From Betaproteobacteria bacterium (GTDB lineage Bacteria; Pseudomonadota; Gammaproteobacteria; Burkholderiales; Usitatibacteraceae), in contig JADKJU010000001.1 of assembly GCA_016720855.1 (NCBI GenBank), positions 241,501-305,500 of the forward strand: a stretch of DNA of 64,000 bases, in the 5' to 3' direction. Numbering within the stretch: the first letter of the stretch is position 1; each line of letters begins with the position of its first letter. Positions 13,601-25,305 of the stretch are shown piece by piece. A model generated the notes under the pieces. It saw only the letters and a list, made by a program, of their open reading frames with translations, did no database searches and was not told the DNA's origin. Made by a program: the position numbers and the translations under genes.

Positions 13601-16600
13601 TGACGGTGGACGTGACCAGCAACACGGCGGGGATCTACAGCAACACCAACGCGGGGAACATCAGCGGGGCGGCCAACGTCACGACGACGGGGGTGAGCTC
13701 GACGCTCACGGTGCAGGCGCTGCCGACGCTCACGAAGGCGTTCAGCCCGACGACGGTGGGGGTGGGGCAGAACTCGGTCCTGACCTTCACGATCAGCAAT
13801 CCGGCCGGCGCACCGGCCAGGACGGCGCTCACCTTCACCGACGCGCTACCGGCCGGTGCGGTGATCGGCACGCCCAATGGCCTCGTGAACGGCTGCGGCG
13901 GCACGCCCACCATCACGGCGACGGCGGGCACCGGCACGATCACCATTGGCGGCACCGGCGTGAACGCCGCCATCGGCGCCTCCGTCTGCACGATCACGGT
14001 GAACGTGACGAGCAATACGGCCGGTGCGTACGTGAACGGCGCCGCCCAGGTGACCGCCATCGCCGGGATGCTCAATGGCGTCACGAACCAGACGCTCACC
14101 GTCACGCAGGCCTCCCTCACGAAGGCCTTCGCGCCGGCGACGATCAACCAGGGCGGGACCTCGACGCTGACCTTCACGCTCGCCAACGGCGCTGGCAACC
14201 CGGCGCAGGCGGGGATCAACTTCACCGACACGCTGTCGGCCAACGTGGTGATCGCCGCGACGCCGGCGGTGACGAGTTCGTGCCCGTCGGGCACGGGCGT
14301 GGTCACGGCGACTGCCGGGACCGGCGTCATCACGGTGACCGGTGCCACGATGAATGCGGCGCAGGCCTCGTGCACGGTCACCGTGGACGTGACCAGCAAC
14401 ACGGCGGGGATCTACAACAACACCAACGTGGGGAACATCAGCGGGGCGGCCAACGTCACGACGACGGGGGTGAGCTCGACCCTCACGGTGCAGGCGCTGC
14501 CGACGCTCACGAAGGCGTTCAGCGCGGTGAACCTGGGTCTGGGGCAGGCGACGACGCTCACGTTCACGGTGACCAACACGGCGGGCGGGGCGGTCAACCG
14601 CACGGGACTCTCGTTCACGGACACGCTGCCGGCCGGCCTCACGATCGCCAACCCGCCGGTGCCGGCGACCAACGGGCAGTGCGGCACGCCGGCGTTCACG
14701 GCGGTGAACGGCACGCAGCCCTTCACGGCCGCCTCGATCGACGTGAACGCGGGGCAGACGTGCACGATCACGCTGACGGTGACGGGATCCACGCTGGGGG
14801 CCAAGGTGAACGGGGCGGCCCAGATCACGGCGATCTCGGGCATGACCAACGCGGTCACGAACCAGACGGTGACCGTCACGCAGGCATCCCTCACCAAGGC
14901 CTTCGCGCCGGCGACGATCAACCAGGGCGGGACCTCGACGCTCACCTTCACGATCACGAACGGGGCGGGCAACCCGGCGCAGTCGGGGATCAACTTCACC
15001 GACACGCTGCCGGCCAACGTGGTGATCGCCGCGACGCCGGCGGTGACGAGTTCCTGCCCGAGCGGGACGGGGGTGGTCACGGCGGCCGCCGGGACCGGCG
15101 TCATCACGGTGACTGGCGCCACGATGAACGCGGCGCAGGCCTCGTGCACGGTGACGGTCGATGTCACGTCGAACATCGCGGGGACGTACAACAACACGAA
15201 CGCCGGCAACATCACGGCCACGCAGCGGGTGGACACCACGGGGGTGAGCTCGACGCTGACGGTGCAGGCACTGCCCACACTCACGAAGGCGTTCAGCCCG
15301 ACGACGGTGGGGGTGGGGCAGAACTCGGTGCTCACCTTCACGATCACGAACCCGGCGGGCGCCCCGGCCAGGACGGGGCTCACCTTCACCGACACGCTGC
15401 CGGCCGGGCTGGTGATCAGCACGCCCAACGGCGTGGCGGGCACCTGCAGCGGGACGCCGACGATCACGGCCACGGCAGGCGCCGGTGTCTTCACGGTGGG
15501 CGGGACGGGGGTGGACGCGGCCGTGGGGGCCTCGACCTGCACGATCTCCCTCAACGTGACGAGCAATACGGCCGGCGCCTACGTGAACGGCGCCGCTCAG
15601 GTGACCGCCATCGCCGGGATGTTGAACGGTGTCACGAACCAGACGCTCACCGTCACGCAGGCATCCCTCACGAAGGCCTTCGCGCCGGCGACGATCAGCC
15701 AGGGCGGGACCTCGACGCTCACCTTCACGATCACGAACGGGGCGGGCAACCCTGCGCAGGCGGGGATCAACTTCACCGACACGCTGCCGGCCAACGTGGT
15801 GATCGCCGGCACGCCGAACGTCACGACCAGCTGCCCGAGCGGCACGGGCGTGGTCACGGCGACTGCCGGGACCGGCGTCATCACGGTGACCGGTGCCACG
15901 ATGAAGCGCCGCCCAGGCCTCGTGCACGGTGACGGTGGACGTGACCAGCAACACGGCGGGGATCTACAGCAACACCAACGCCGGCAACATCTCGGCCACG
16001 CAGCGGGTGGACACCTCGGGGGTGAGCTCGACCCTCACGGTGCAGGCGCTGCCGACGCTCACGAAGGCGTTCAGCCCGACGACGGTGGGGGTGGGGCAGA
16101 ACTCGGTCCTGACCTTCACGATCAGCAATCCGGCGGGCGCACCTGTCCGCACCGGTCTTACCTTCACGGACGCGCTGCCGGCCGGTGCGGTGATCGGTAC
16201 GCCCAATGGCCTCGTGAACGGCTGCGGCGGCACGCCCACGATCACGGCGACGGCGGGGACGGGGACGATCACCGTCGGCGGCACGGGCGTGAACGCCGCC
16301 ATCGGCGCCTCCGTCTGCACGATCACGGTGAACGTGACGAGCAATACGGCCGGTGCGTACGTGAACGGCGCCGCCCAGGTGACCGCCATCGCCGGGATGT
16401 TGAACGGTGTCACGAACCAGACGCTCACCGTCACGCAGGCCTCCCTCACGAAGGCGTTCTCGCCGGCGACGATCCAGCCAGGGCGGGACCTCCACGCTCA
16501 CCTTCACGCTCGCGAACGGGGCGGGCAACCCGGCGCAGTCGGGGATCACCTTTACCGACACGCTGCCGGCCAACGTGGTGATCGCCGGCACGCCGAACGT

Positions 16601-19600
16601 CGACCAGCTGCCCGAGCGGCACGGGCGTGGTCACGGCGACTGCCGGGACCGGCGTCATCACGGTGACCGGTGCCACGATGAATGCGGCGCAGGCCTCGTG
16701 CACGGTGACGGTGGACGTGACCAGCAACACGGCGGGGATCTACAACAACACCAACGCGGGGAACATCAGCGGGGCGGCCAACGTCACGACGACGGGGGTG
16801 AGCTCGACGCTCACGGTGCAGGCGCTGCCGACGCTCACGAAGGCGTTCAGCCCGACGACGGTGGGGGTGGGGCAGAACTCGGTGCTCACCTTCACGATCA
16901 CGAACCCGGTCGGCGCACCGGCCAGGACGGCGCTCACCTTCACCGACGCGCTGCCGGCCGGCGCGGTGATCGGCACGCCCAATGGCCTCGTGAACGGCTG
17001 CGGCGGCGCGCCCACCATCACGGCGACGGCGGGGACGGGGACGATCACCATTGGCGGCACCGGGGTGAACGCCGCCATCGGCGCCTCCGCCTGCACGATC
17101 ACGGTGAACGTCACTTCCGCGACGGTCGGCGCTTATGTGAACGGCGCCGCCCAGGTGACCGCCATCGCCGGGATGTTGAACGGTGTCACGAACCAGACGC
17201 TCACCGTCACGCAGGCCTCCCTCACGAAGGCGTTCTCGCCGGCGACGATCAACCAGGGCGGGACCTCGACCCTCACCTTCACGATCACGAACGGGGCGGG
17301 CAACCCGGCGCAGTCGGGGATCACCTTTACCGATACGCTGCCTGCCAACGTGGTGATCGCCGCGACGCCGGCGGTGACGAGTTCGTGCCCGTCGGGCACG
17401 GGCGTGGTCACGGCGACTGCCGGGACCGGCGTCATCACGGTGGCCGGTGCCACGATGAATGCGGCGCAGGCCTCGTGCACGGTGACGGTGGACGTGACCA
17501 GCAACACGGCGGGGATCTACAACAACACCAACGCGCGGGAACATCAGCGGGGCGGCCAACGTCACGACGACGGGGGTGAGCTCGACGCTCACGGTGCAGG
17601 CGCTGCCGACGCTCACGAAGGCGTTCAGCCCGACGACGGTGGGGGTGGGGCAGGAACTCGGTCCTGACCTTCACGATCAGCAATCCGGCCGGCGCACCGG
17701 CCAGGACGGCGCTCACCTTCACCGACGCGCTGCCGGCCGGTGCGGTGATCGGCACGCCCAATGGCCTCGTGAACGGCTGCGGCGGCGCGCCCACCATCAC
17801 GGCGACGGCGGGCACCGGCACGATCACCATTGGCGGCACTGGCGTGAACGCCGCCATCGGCGCCTCCGTCTGCACGATCACGGTGAACGTGACGAGCAAT
17901 ACGGCCGGTGCGTACGTGAACGGCGCCGCCCAGGTGACCGCCATCGCCGGGATGCTCAATGGCGTCACGAACCAGACGCTCACCGTCACGCAGGCCTCCC
18001 TCACGAAGGCCTTCGCGCCGGCGACGATCAACCAGGGCGGGACCTCGACGCTCACCTTCACGCTCGCCAACGGCGCTGGCAACCCGGCGCAGGCGGGGAT
18101 CAACTTCACCGACACGCTGTCGGCCAACGTGGTGATCGCCGCGACGCCGGCGGTGACGAGTTCGTGCCCGTCGGGCACGGGCGTGGTCACGGCGACTGCC
18201 GGGACCGGCGTCATCACCGTGACCGGTGCCACGATGAATGCGGCGCAGGCCTCGTGCACGGTCACCGTGGACGGACCAGCAACACGGCGGGGATCTACAA
18301 CAACACCAACGTGGGGAACATCAGCGGGGCGGCCAACGTCACGACGACGGGGGTGAGCTCGACCCTCACGGTGCAGGCGCTGCCGACGCTCACGAAGGCG
18401 TTCAGCGCGGTGAACCTGGGTCTGGGGCAGGCGACGACGCTCACGTTCACGGTGACCAACACGGCGGGCGGGGCGGTCACCACCTGGGACCTCGTTCACG
18501 GACACGCTGCCGGCCGGCCTCACGATCGCCAACCCGCCGGTGCCGGCGACCAACGGGCAGTGCGGCACGCCGGCGTTCACGGCGGTGACGGCACGCAGCC
18601 CTTCACGGCCGCCTCGATCGCGTGAACGCGGGGCAGACTGCACGATCACGCTGACGGTGACGGGATCCACGCTGGGGGCCAAGGTGAACAGGGCGGCCCA
18701 GATCACGGCGATCTCGGGCATGACCAACGCGGTCACGAACCAGACGGTGACCGTCACGCAGGCATCCCTCACCAGGCCTTCGCGCCGGCGACGATCAACC
18801 AGGGCGGGACCTCGACGCTCACCTTCACGATCACGAACGGGGCGGGCAACCCGGCGCAGTCGGGGATCAACTTCACCGACACGCTGCCGGCCAACGTGGT
18901 GATCGCCGCGACGCCGGCGGTGACGAGTTCCTGCCCGAGCGGGACGGGGGTGGTCACGGCGGCCGCCGGGACCGGCGTCATCACGGTGACTGGCGCCACG
19001 ATGAACGCGGCGCAGGCCTCGTGCACGGTGACGGTCGATGTCGTCGAACATCGCGGGGACGTACAACAACACGAACGCCGGCAACATCACGGCCACGCAG
19101 CGGGTGGACACCACGGGGGTGAGCTCGACGCTGACGGTGCAGGCACTGCCCACACTCACGAAGGCGTTCAGCCCGACGACGGTGGGGTGGGGCAGAACTC
19201 GGTGCTCACCTTCACGATCACGAACCCGGCGGGCGCCCCGGCCAGGACGGGGCTCACCTTCACCGACACGCTGCCGGCCGGGCTGGTGATCAGCACGCCC
19301 AACGGCGTGGCGGGCACCTGCAGCAGGACGCCGACGATCACGGCCACGGCAGGCGCCGGTGTCTTCACGGTGGGCGGGACGGGGTGGACGCGGCCGTGGG
19401 GGCCTCGACCTGCACGATCTCCCTCAACGTGACGACAAGCAATACGGCCGGCGCCTACGTGAACGGCGCCGCTCAGGTGACCGCCATCGCCGGGATGTTG
19501 AACGGTGTCACGAACCAGACGCTCACCGTCACGCAGGCATCCCTCACGAAGGCCTTCGCGCCGGCGACGATCAACCAGGGCGGGACCTCGACCCTCACCT

Positions 19601-22600
19601 TCACGATCACGAACGGGGCGGGCAACCCTGCGCAGTCCGGCATCAACTTCACGGACACGCTGCCGGCCAACGTGGTGATCGCCGGCACGCCGAACGTCAC
19701 GACCAGCTGCCCGAGCGGCACGGGCGTGGTCACGGCGACTGCCGGGACCGGCGTCATCACGGTGACCGGTGCCACGATGAGCGCCGCCCAGGCCTCGTGC
19801 ACGGTGACGGTGGACGTGACCAGCAACACGGCGGGGATCTACAGCAACACCAACGCCGGCAACATCTCGGCCACGCAGCGGGTGGACACCTCGGGGGTGA
19901 GCTCGACCCTCACGGTGCAGGCGCTGCCGACGCTCACGAAGGCGTTCAGCCCGACGACGGTGGGGGTGGGGCAGAACTCGGTCCTGACCTTCACGATCAG
20001 CAATCCGGCGGGCGCACCTGTCCGCACCGGTCTTACCTTCACGGACGCGCTGCCGGCCGGCGCGGTGATCGGTACGCCCAATGGCCTCGTGAACGGCTGC
20101 GGCGGCACGCCCACGATCACGGCGACGGCGGGGACGGGGACGATCACCGTCGGCGGCACGGGCGTTAACGCCGCCATCGGCGCCTCCGTCTGCACGATCA
20201 CGGTGAACGTGACGAGCAATACGGCCGGTGCGTACGTGAACGGCGCCGCCCAGGTGACCGCCATCGCCGGGATGTTGAACGGTGTCACGAACCAGACGCT
20301 CACCGTCACGCAGGCCTCCCTCACGAAGGCGTTCTCGCCGGCGACGATCAGCCAGGGCGGGACCTCCACGCTCACCTTCACGCTCGCGAACGGGGCGGGC
20401 AACCCGGCGCAGGCGGGGATCACCTTTACCGACACGCTGCCGGCCAACGTGGTGATCGCCGGCACGCCGAACGTCACGGCCAGCTGCCCGAGCGGCACGG
20501 GCGTGGTCACGGCGACTGCCGGGACCGGCGTCATCACGGTGACCGGTGCCACGATGAATGCGGCGCAGGCCTCGTGCGGTGACGGTGGACGTGACCAGCA
20601 ACACGGCGGGGATCTACAACAACACCAACGCGGGGAACATCAGCGGGGCGGCCAACGTCACGACGACGGGGGTGAGCTCGACCCTCACGGTGCAGGCGCT
20701 GCCGACGCTCACGAAGGCGTTCAGCCCGACGACGGTGGGGGTGGGGCAGAACTCGGTCCTGACCTTCACGATCAGCAATCCGGCGGGCGCACCTGTCCGC
20801 ACCGGTCTTACCTTCACGGACGCGCTGCCGGCCGGCGCGGTGATCGGTACGCCCAATGGCCTCGTGAACGGCTGCGGCGGCGCGCCCACGATCACGGCGA
20901 CGGCGGGCACCGGCACGATCACCATTGGCGGCACGGGCGTGAACGCCGCCATCGGCGCCTCCGCCTGCACGATCACGGTGAACGTTACTTCCGCGACGGC
21001 CGGCGCCTATGTGAACGGCGCCGCCCAGGTCACCGCGATCTCGGGCATGACCAACGGCGTCACGAACCAGACGCTGACGGTGCTGAACCGCCCGACTGTC
21101 GCGAAGAACTTCGGAGTGGCTTCGATCGCGTCGGGTGGAACGACGACCCTCTCCATCACGCTGTCCAACAGCAACGGCGTCGCCGTGACCGGCGTAGCGT
21201 TCACGGACGTGTTCCCGGTGGTGCCGGGGGCAATGACGCTCGCCAACACAACGGTCACGAATACCTGCGGCGGCGCGGTGGCCGACAGTGGCGCGGGTGT
21301 CCTCAACGTGGGTGACGCGGGCATCCAGCTCACGGGCGGTACGATTCCCGCGGGCAGCGCCTGCACAGTCACCGTCACGATCACCGCCGCCGCGCCAGGT
21401 ACCTACACGAATACGCTGGCAGCCGGCGCCGTCTCGAGCGCCAATGCCGGCACCAATGCGGCGCCTGCCAGCGCGAACCTGCTCGTCTCGGCCGCGCCGG
21501 CCATCGGGAAGGCGTTCGCGCCTGCCGCGATCGCCGCGGACGCCACCTCGACCATCACGTTCACGCTCACCAATGCCAACGGCATCGCGCTCACGGCGGC
21601 GACCTTCACGGACACGCTGGCCAACATGGCGATCAGCGCCAACGCAGCCGCGGGCGGCACGTGCGCGGGCGCGGCCGGCAATGCATTCACGGCCGGCCAG
21701 ACGGCACTCTCCGTCGCGGGGCTCACGATCCCGGCGAGCGGTTCGTGCACCGTGACCGTGGTGGTCACGAGCGACATCCCTGGCGTACAACCCAACCAGG
21801 CGTCCGGGGTCGCGTCGGCGGAAGCGGTGACGGGCGCGGCTTCCAACATCGCGACGCTGACGGTGGGGGCAGCATCACCGACGATCTCCAAGGCTTTCGC
21901 GCCGGCAACGATCGCCTCCGACGGCACGTCGACGATGACCTTCACGCTTTCGAATGCCAACGGGATCGCGCTCACTTCGGCGGGATTCACGGACGCGCTC
22001 ACGAACATGGCGATCTCGGTGGCCGGTGCGGCGGGCGGCACTTGCGTCGGGGCGGCAGGAAACGTCTTCGTGGGCGGGCAGGCGGCCCTGACCCTGTCCA
22101 ATCTCACGATCCCCGCCAATGGCTCGTGCACGGTCACCGCGGTGGTGACGAGCGACCGGCCGGGCACCCACAACAACACCACCTCTGGGCTTTCGAGTGC
22201 GCAGGCGCCGGTCGGCCCGGTGTCGAACACGGCGACCCTGACGGTCAACGCCGCTGCGCCGACGATCGCAAAGGCGTTCTCGCCCGCGATCATCGCCGCG
22301 GGCGCGTCGTCGACAGTGACGTTCACGCTCACGAACACGCTGGGTGTCGCTCTCACGGCCGGGGCCTTCACCGATACGCTGGCGAACATGGCGATCGTGT
22401 CCACCGGGCCCGCCGCCGGTACTTGCGGTGGCGCGGCCGGCAACGGGTTCACCGCCGGGGACACGGCGCTTTCCTTCACCGGGATCACGGTGCCCGCCAA
22501 TGGATCCTGCACTGTGACCGTGGTCGTCACGAGCAATCTTCCCGGAGCGCACAACAACACGACGTCGGTCTTCACCAGCGCCGAGGCGCCGGCGAGCGCC

Positions 22601-25273
22601 GTATCCAACACGGCGACCCTCACGGTATCGGCCGTGGCACCGGTCATCACCAAGGCCTTCACGCCCGCGGCGATCACGTCGGACGGGGCGTCGACAATCA
22701 CGCTCACGATCACCAACCCGCTCGGCACCCCGCTCACGTCGGCCGGCTTCACCGACGCGCTCGCGAACATGTCGGTCGCCGCGGCCGGGGCGGCGGGAGG
22801 CACCTGCGCGGGCGCCGCCGGGAACTTCCTCATCGCTGGCCAGAGCGCCGTCGCCATCACCGGTCTCACCGTGCCCGCCTCGGGCTCCTGCACGGTGACC
22901 CTGGTGGTCTCCAGCGACATTCCGGGCGTGCATCCGAACCAGACCTCCGGCGTGTCCAGCACGGAGGCGCCTCTCGGCGCGGCCTCCAACAGCACGACCC
23001 TCACGGTGACGGCCTCGTCGCCGACGATTGCCAAGGCATTCTCGCCCGCCGGAATCATGCTGGGCACGACCTCCACGATCACCTTCACGCTCGCGAACGG
23101 CAACGGCATCCCGCTGACCGGCGCCGCGTTCTCCGACACACTCGCCAACATGCAGGTCAACGCCAATGGCGCGGCCGGCGGATCGTGTCCAGGGGCGGCG
23201 GGCAACGCGCTCACGGCGGGCCAGACGGGCCTCGCCTTCGTCGGCCTCACCCTGCCGGCCAACGGCTCGTGCACGGTCACGGTGGTGGTGCTCGGCAACG
23301 TGATCGGCACGCACCCGAACCAGGCGAGCGGCGTCTCGAGCGCCGAGGCGGCGACGGGCGCGGCCTCGAACATGGCCAATCTCACGGTCCAGCCCCAGCC
23401 GCCGACTGTCGCCAAGCAGTTCACGCCGACGAGCATCCTTGCCTCCATCGGTGTGTCGTCGCTCGTCGTCACGATCGGCAACCCGAACCCCATTGCGATC
23501 ACTGTCACGTCCGTCACCGACAACTATCCGGGCGTCGTGGTGACCGCCGGTACGCCCGCCACCTCGACCACCTGCGCGGGCGGCGCGGTGACGAACTCCG
23601 CCACGTCGGTCACGTTGACCGGCGGCACCGTGCCGGCCAACGGCTCATGCACATTCCAGATCAATGTGTCGGCGCCCACGCAGGGGTCCTACACCAACAC
23701 GATTCCCGTGGGCGCGCTCACGACGAGCGGCGGCTTCAATACCGTGGCCGCCAGCGCGACGCTCACCGTCGATCCGGTGGCCGACGTCCTGGTCGTCAAG
23801 ACCGCGCCGGCGGCCGTCGGGTCCGGCCAACTGCTCAGCTACACGATCAACGTGGTCAACAACGGGCCGGACGCCGCCAATGGCGCGCAGGTCGCCGATA
23901 CCGTCCCGGCGCAAGTCACGGGCGTGAGCGCGTCCTGCGGCGCGGCCACGGGCGGGGCAGTGTGCGGCGCGGTCAATGTCGCGGGCAACGTGGTGACCAG
24001 CACCATCACGACGCTGCCGGCGGGAGCGTCGGTCACCTTCACCGTCAGCGGCACGGCGACGGGCCTGGGAGCGACGTCGAACACCGCGACGGTGACGGCC
24101 CCCGCGGGCGTCTTCGACCCGGTCGCCGGAAACAATTCGTCCACGGCGAACACGACGATCCTGGCCCCGGACCTCACGATCGCCAAGACGCATGCGGGCA
24201 ATTTCACCTCGGGCGTGAACGGCACCTACACGATCAGCGCGAGCAACGGCGCCGGATCGCTGGCCACGACCGGGGTCGTCACGGTCTTGGACACGCTGCC
24301 CGCCGGGCTCACCTATGTCAGCGGCTCGGGCGCCGGATGGACCTGCGGCGCGGCGGGGCAGGTCGTCACCTGCACCACCTCCAACGTGATCGCCGCCGGC
24401 ACCTCGGCACCCGCCATCACGCTCACCGTGGCCGTTTCGTCGACAGCCATTCCGTCGGTGCTCAACATCGTCACGGTGAGCGGCGGCGGCGAGCCTGCGG
24501 CGGCGGCCAACAACAACACGGCCTCGGACAACACGATCGTCGTGGCAGCCGCGGTGAACACGTTTGCGCCGGACGGGGCGCAGACCGGTGTCCCCGGCTC
24601 GGTCGTGTTCTATCCGCACACGTTCAATGCCGGGCTCGCGGGCAGCGTCGCGTTCTCGACCACCGCGGTGGCCACGCCGGCGGTGCCGGGATGGTCGCAG
24701 ACGATCTACCGCGACACGAACTGCAACGGTGCGCTCGACGGTGCCGAAGGGGCCGCGCCACTCGCCGGGCCCGTCGCCACGGTTGCCGGGGCCGCGGTTT
24801 GCATCATCGTGCGCGACAGCATTCCCGGGGCCGCGCCCTACAACGCCCAGAACGTGATTGCGGTGACCGCGACGTTCAACGGGGCGCAGACCTACGTGCG
24901 CACGGATACCACGACGGTCGGCGCGGCGGCCGGGGCGGGGCTCACGCTCGCCAAGACCGTGCGCAACGTCACGCAGGGCAGTCCCGCGGGAACGTCCGGC
25001 ACGGCGCTGCCCAACGACATCCTCGAGTACACGATCACCTACACCAACACGAGCGCGGGCCCGGTCTCGGCGATTGTCGTCACGGACGCCACCCCGTCGT
25101 TCACGCTGTACCAGTCGGGCGCCTGCGGCGCGCTGCCCGCGAGCATCACGGGCTGCGGCGTCACCACGCAGCCGGCCGTCAACGGCACGGGTTCGGTCAT
25201 CTGGACGCTCACGGGAACGCTCCTCTCGGGTGGCAGCGGCTCCGTGTCCTACCAGGTCCGCGTGAGCAATTGA
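3036..25273 (+). CDS. Giant secreted DUF11-like repeat protein, reading frame broken by about 20 small indels
   Basis: The ATG at 3036 has GGAGG at 3024-3028 and begins a Sec signal peptide (MSLRRLLLSAMALATCLAAA, cleavage near AQA-QV). The same protein continues in three successive frames to the TGA at 25271-25273, so I treat it as one gene of about 7,400 codons. Order: signal peptide; N-terminal domain with a Gly-rich stretch; about 50 modules of roughly 120-135 residues, each opening with a motif such as LTKAFSPATI.GGTSTLTFT and carrying two Cys near its second half; no sorting or autotransporter domain at the C-terminus. The modules match the DUF11 type (and, from memory, the related DUF7933) seen in large bacterial surface proteins; adhesion or a cell-surface role is inference. 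Frame breaks begin with a G6 run at 9966-9971 and cluster at 15.9-20.6 kb inside near-identical repeats. They are mostly 1-2 base indels with few substitutions, which favours sequence-consensus error. If they are real, the gene is a pseudogene. Confidence 0.8.
4621..10570 (+). repeat. Fifteen diverged DUF11-like modules, first block
   Basis: Modules start near 4630, 5110, 5490, 5876, 6249, 6630, 7012, 7414, 7809, 8218, 8600, 8984, 9390, 9771 and 10151, at about 0.38-0.48 kb spacing. Each begins with a variant of [IL].K.F.P..I..GG.S.LTFT and ends with two spaced Cys around SCT(I/V)TV. They are clearly homologous but diverged at the DNA level, unlike the next block, so they are older duplications. 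The one frame break in the block is the G6 run at 9966-9971, where one fewer G restores the module sequence. Confidence 0.75.
12939..16819 (+). repeat. Higher-order tandem repeat, copy 1 (about 3.88 kb)
   Basis: This ten-module block recurs immediately downstream in the same internal order, including the AVNLGLGQ B-variant, the NITATQRVDTTG unit and the ISATQRVDTSG unit. The variant marker at 14527 reappears at 18410, an offset of 3,883 bases. Indels relative to the repeat consensus in this copy: one G lost at 12981-12984, compensated by an extra G near 13029; one extra base near 15904; an extra C near 16472; two bases lost near 16599. Confidence 0.8.
16820..20697 (+). repeat. Higher-order tandem repeat, copy 2 (about 3.88 kb), indel-rich
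   Basis: Second copy of the preceding block. Compared with copy 1 it carries small indels near 17534, 17651, 18275, 18478-18490, 18588, 18620, 18632, 18774, 19042, 19186, 19382, 19434 (three bases, in frame) and 20577, but only a few substitutions (for example near 18690 and 19325). Several are losses of one G from G4/G5 runs. The excess of indels over substitutions is what an under-polished long-read consensus gives in a repeat. Neutral decay would give both. Confidence 0.8.
21086..25273 (+). other. C-terminal diverged DUF11-like modules of the giant protein
   Basis: This is a clean frame from about 20578 to the stop. Seven diverged KAF-type modules begin near 21091 (RPTVAKNFGVASIASGG) and run to about 23760. 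Two more classical DUF11 modules follow (DVLVVKTAPAAVGSG; DLTIAKTHAGNFTSGVNG). Then comes a segment with a Ca-binding-like loop (DTNCNGALDGAEG, near 24714-24752) and a final DUF11-like module (LTLAKTVRNVTQGSPAG). The protein ends in SYQVRVSN with no hydrophobic tail, PEP-CTERM, IPTL-CTERM, LPXTG, OmpA or autotransporter barrel. Confidence 0.65.
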
Positions 25274-25305
25274 GCGCCGCCAGCGCGAACCCGTAGAATC
25301 GCCGG

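Larger units (their letters stand above)
10571..21085 (+). repeat. Alternating A/B module array with near-identical DNA repeats
   Basis: Two module types alternate. Type A contains QGGTSTLTFTLANGAGNPAQ and TSSCPSGTGVVTATAGTGV; type B contains LPTLTKAFSPTTVGVGQ and NGAAQVTAIAGMLNGVTNQ. A-to-A spacing is about 0.77-0.78 kb. A modules begin near 10582, 11353, 12554, 13333, 14109, 14881, 15658, 16438, 17215, 17995, 18757, 19535 and 20317. An unpaired A-like variant (KAFGAASINDGL) begins near 12130. Two B modules are a distinct variant (AVNLGLGQATTLTFTVTN, near 14520 and 18404). DNA identity between units is visibly very high, in contrast to the flanking modules, so the array expanded recently or is being homogenised. 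Confidence 0.85.

Noticed and set aside
16407..20560. A series of separate short repeat-protein genes in the array
   Set aside because: Each piece begins and ends at a small indel and continues the same module sequence in the next frame. One broken gene explains all of them.
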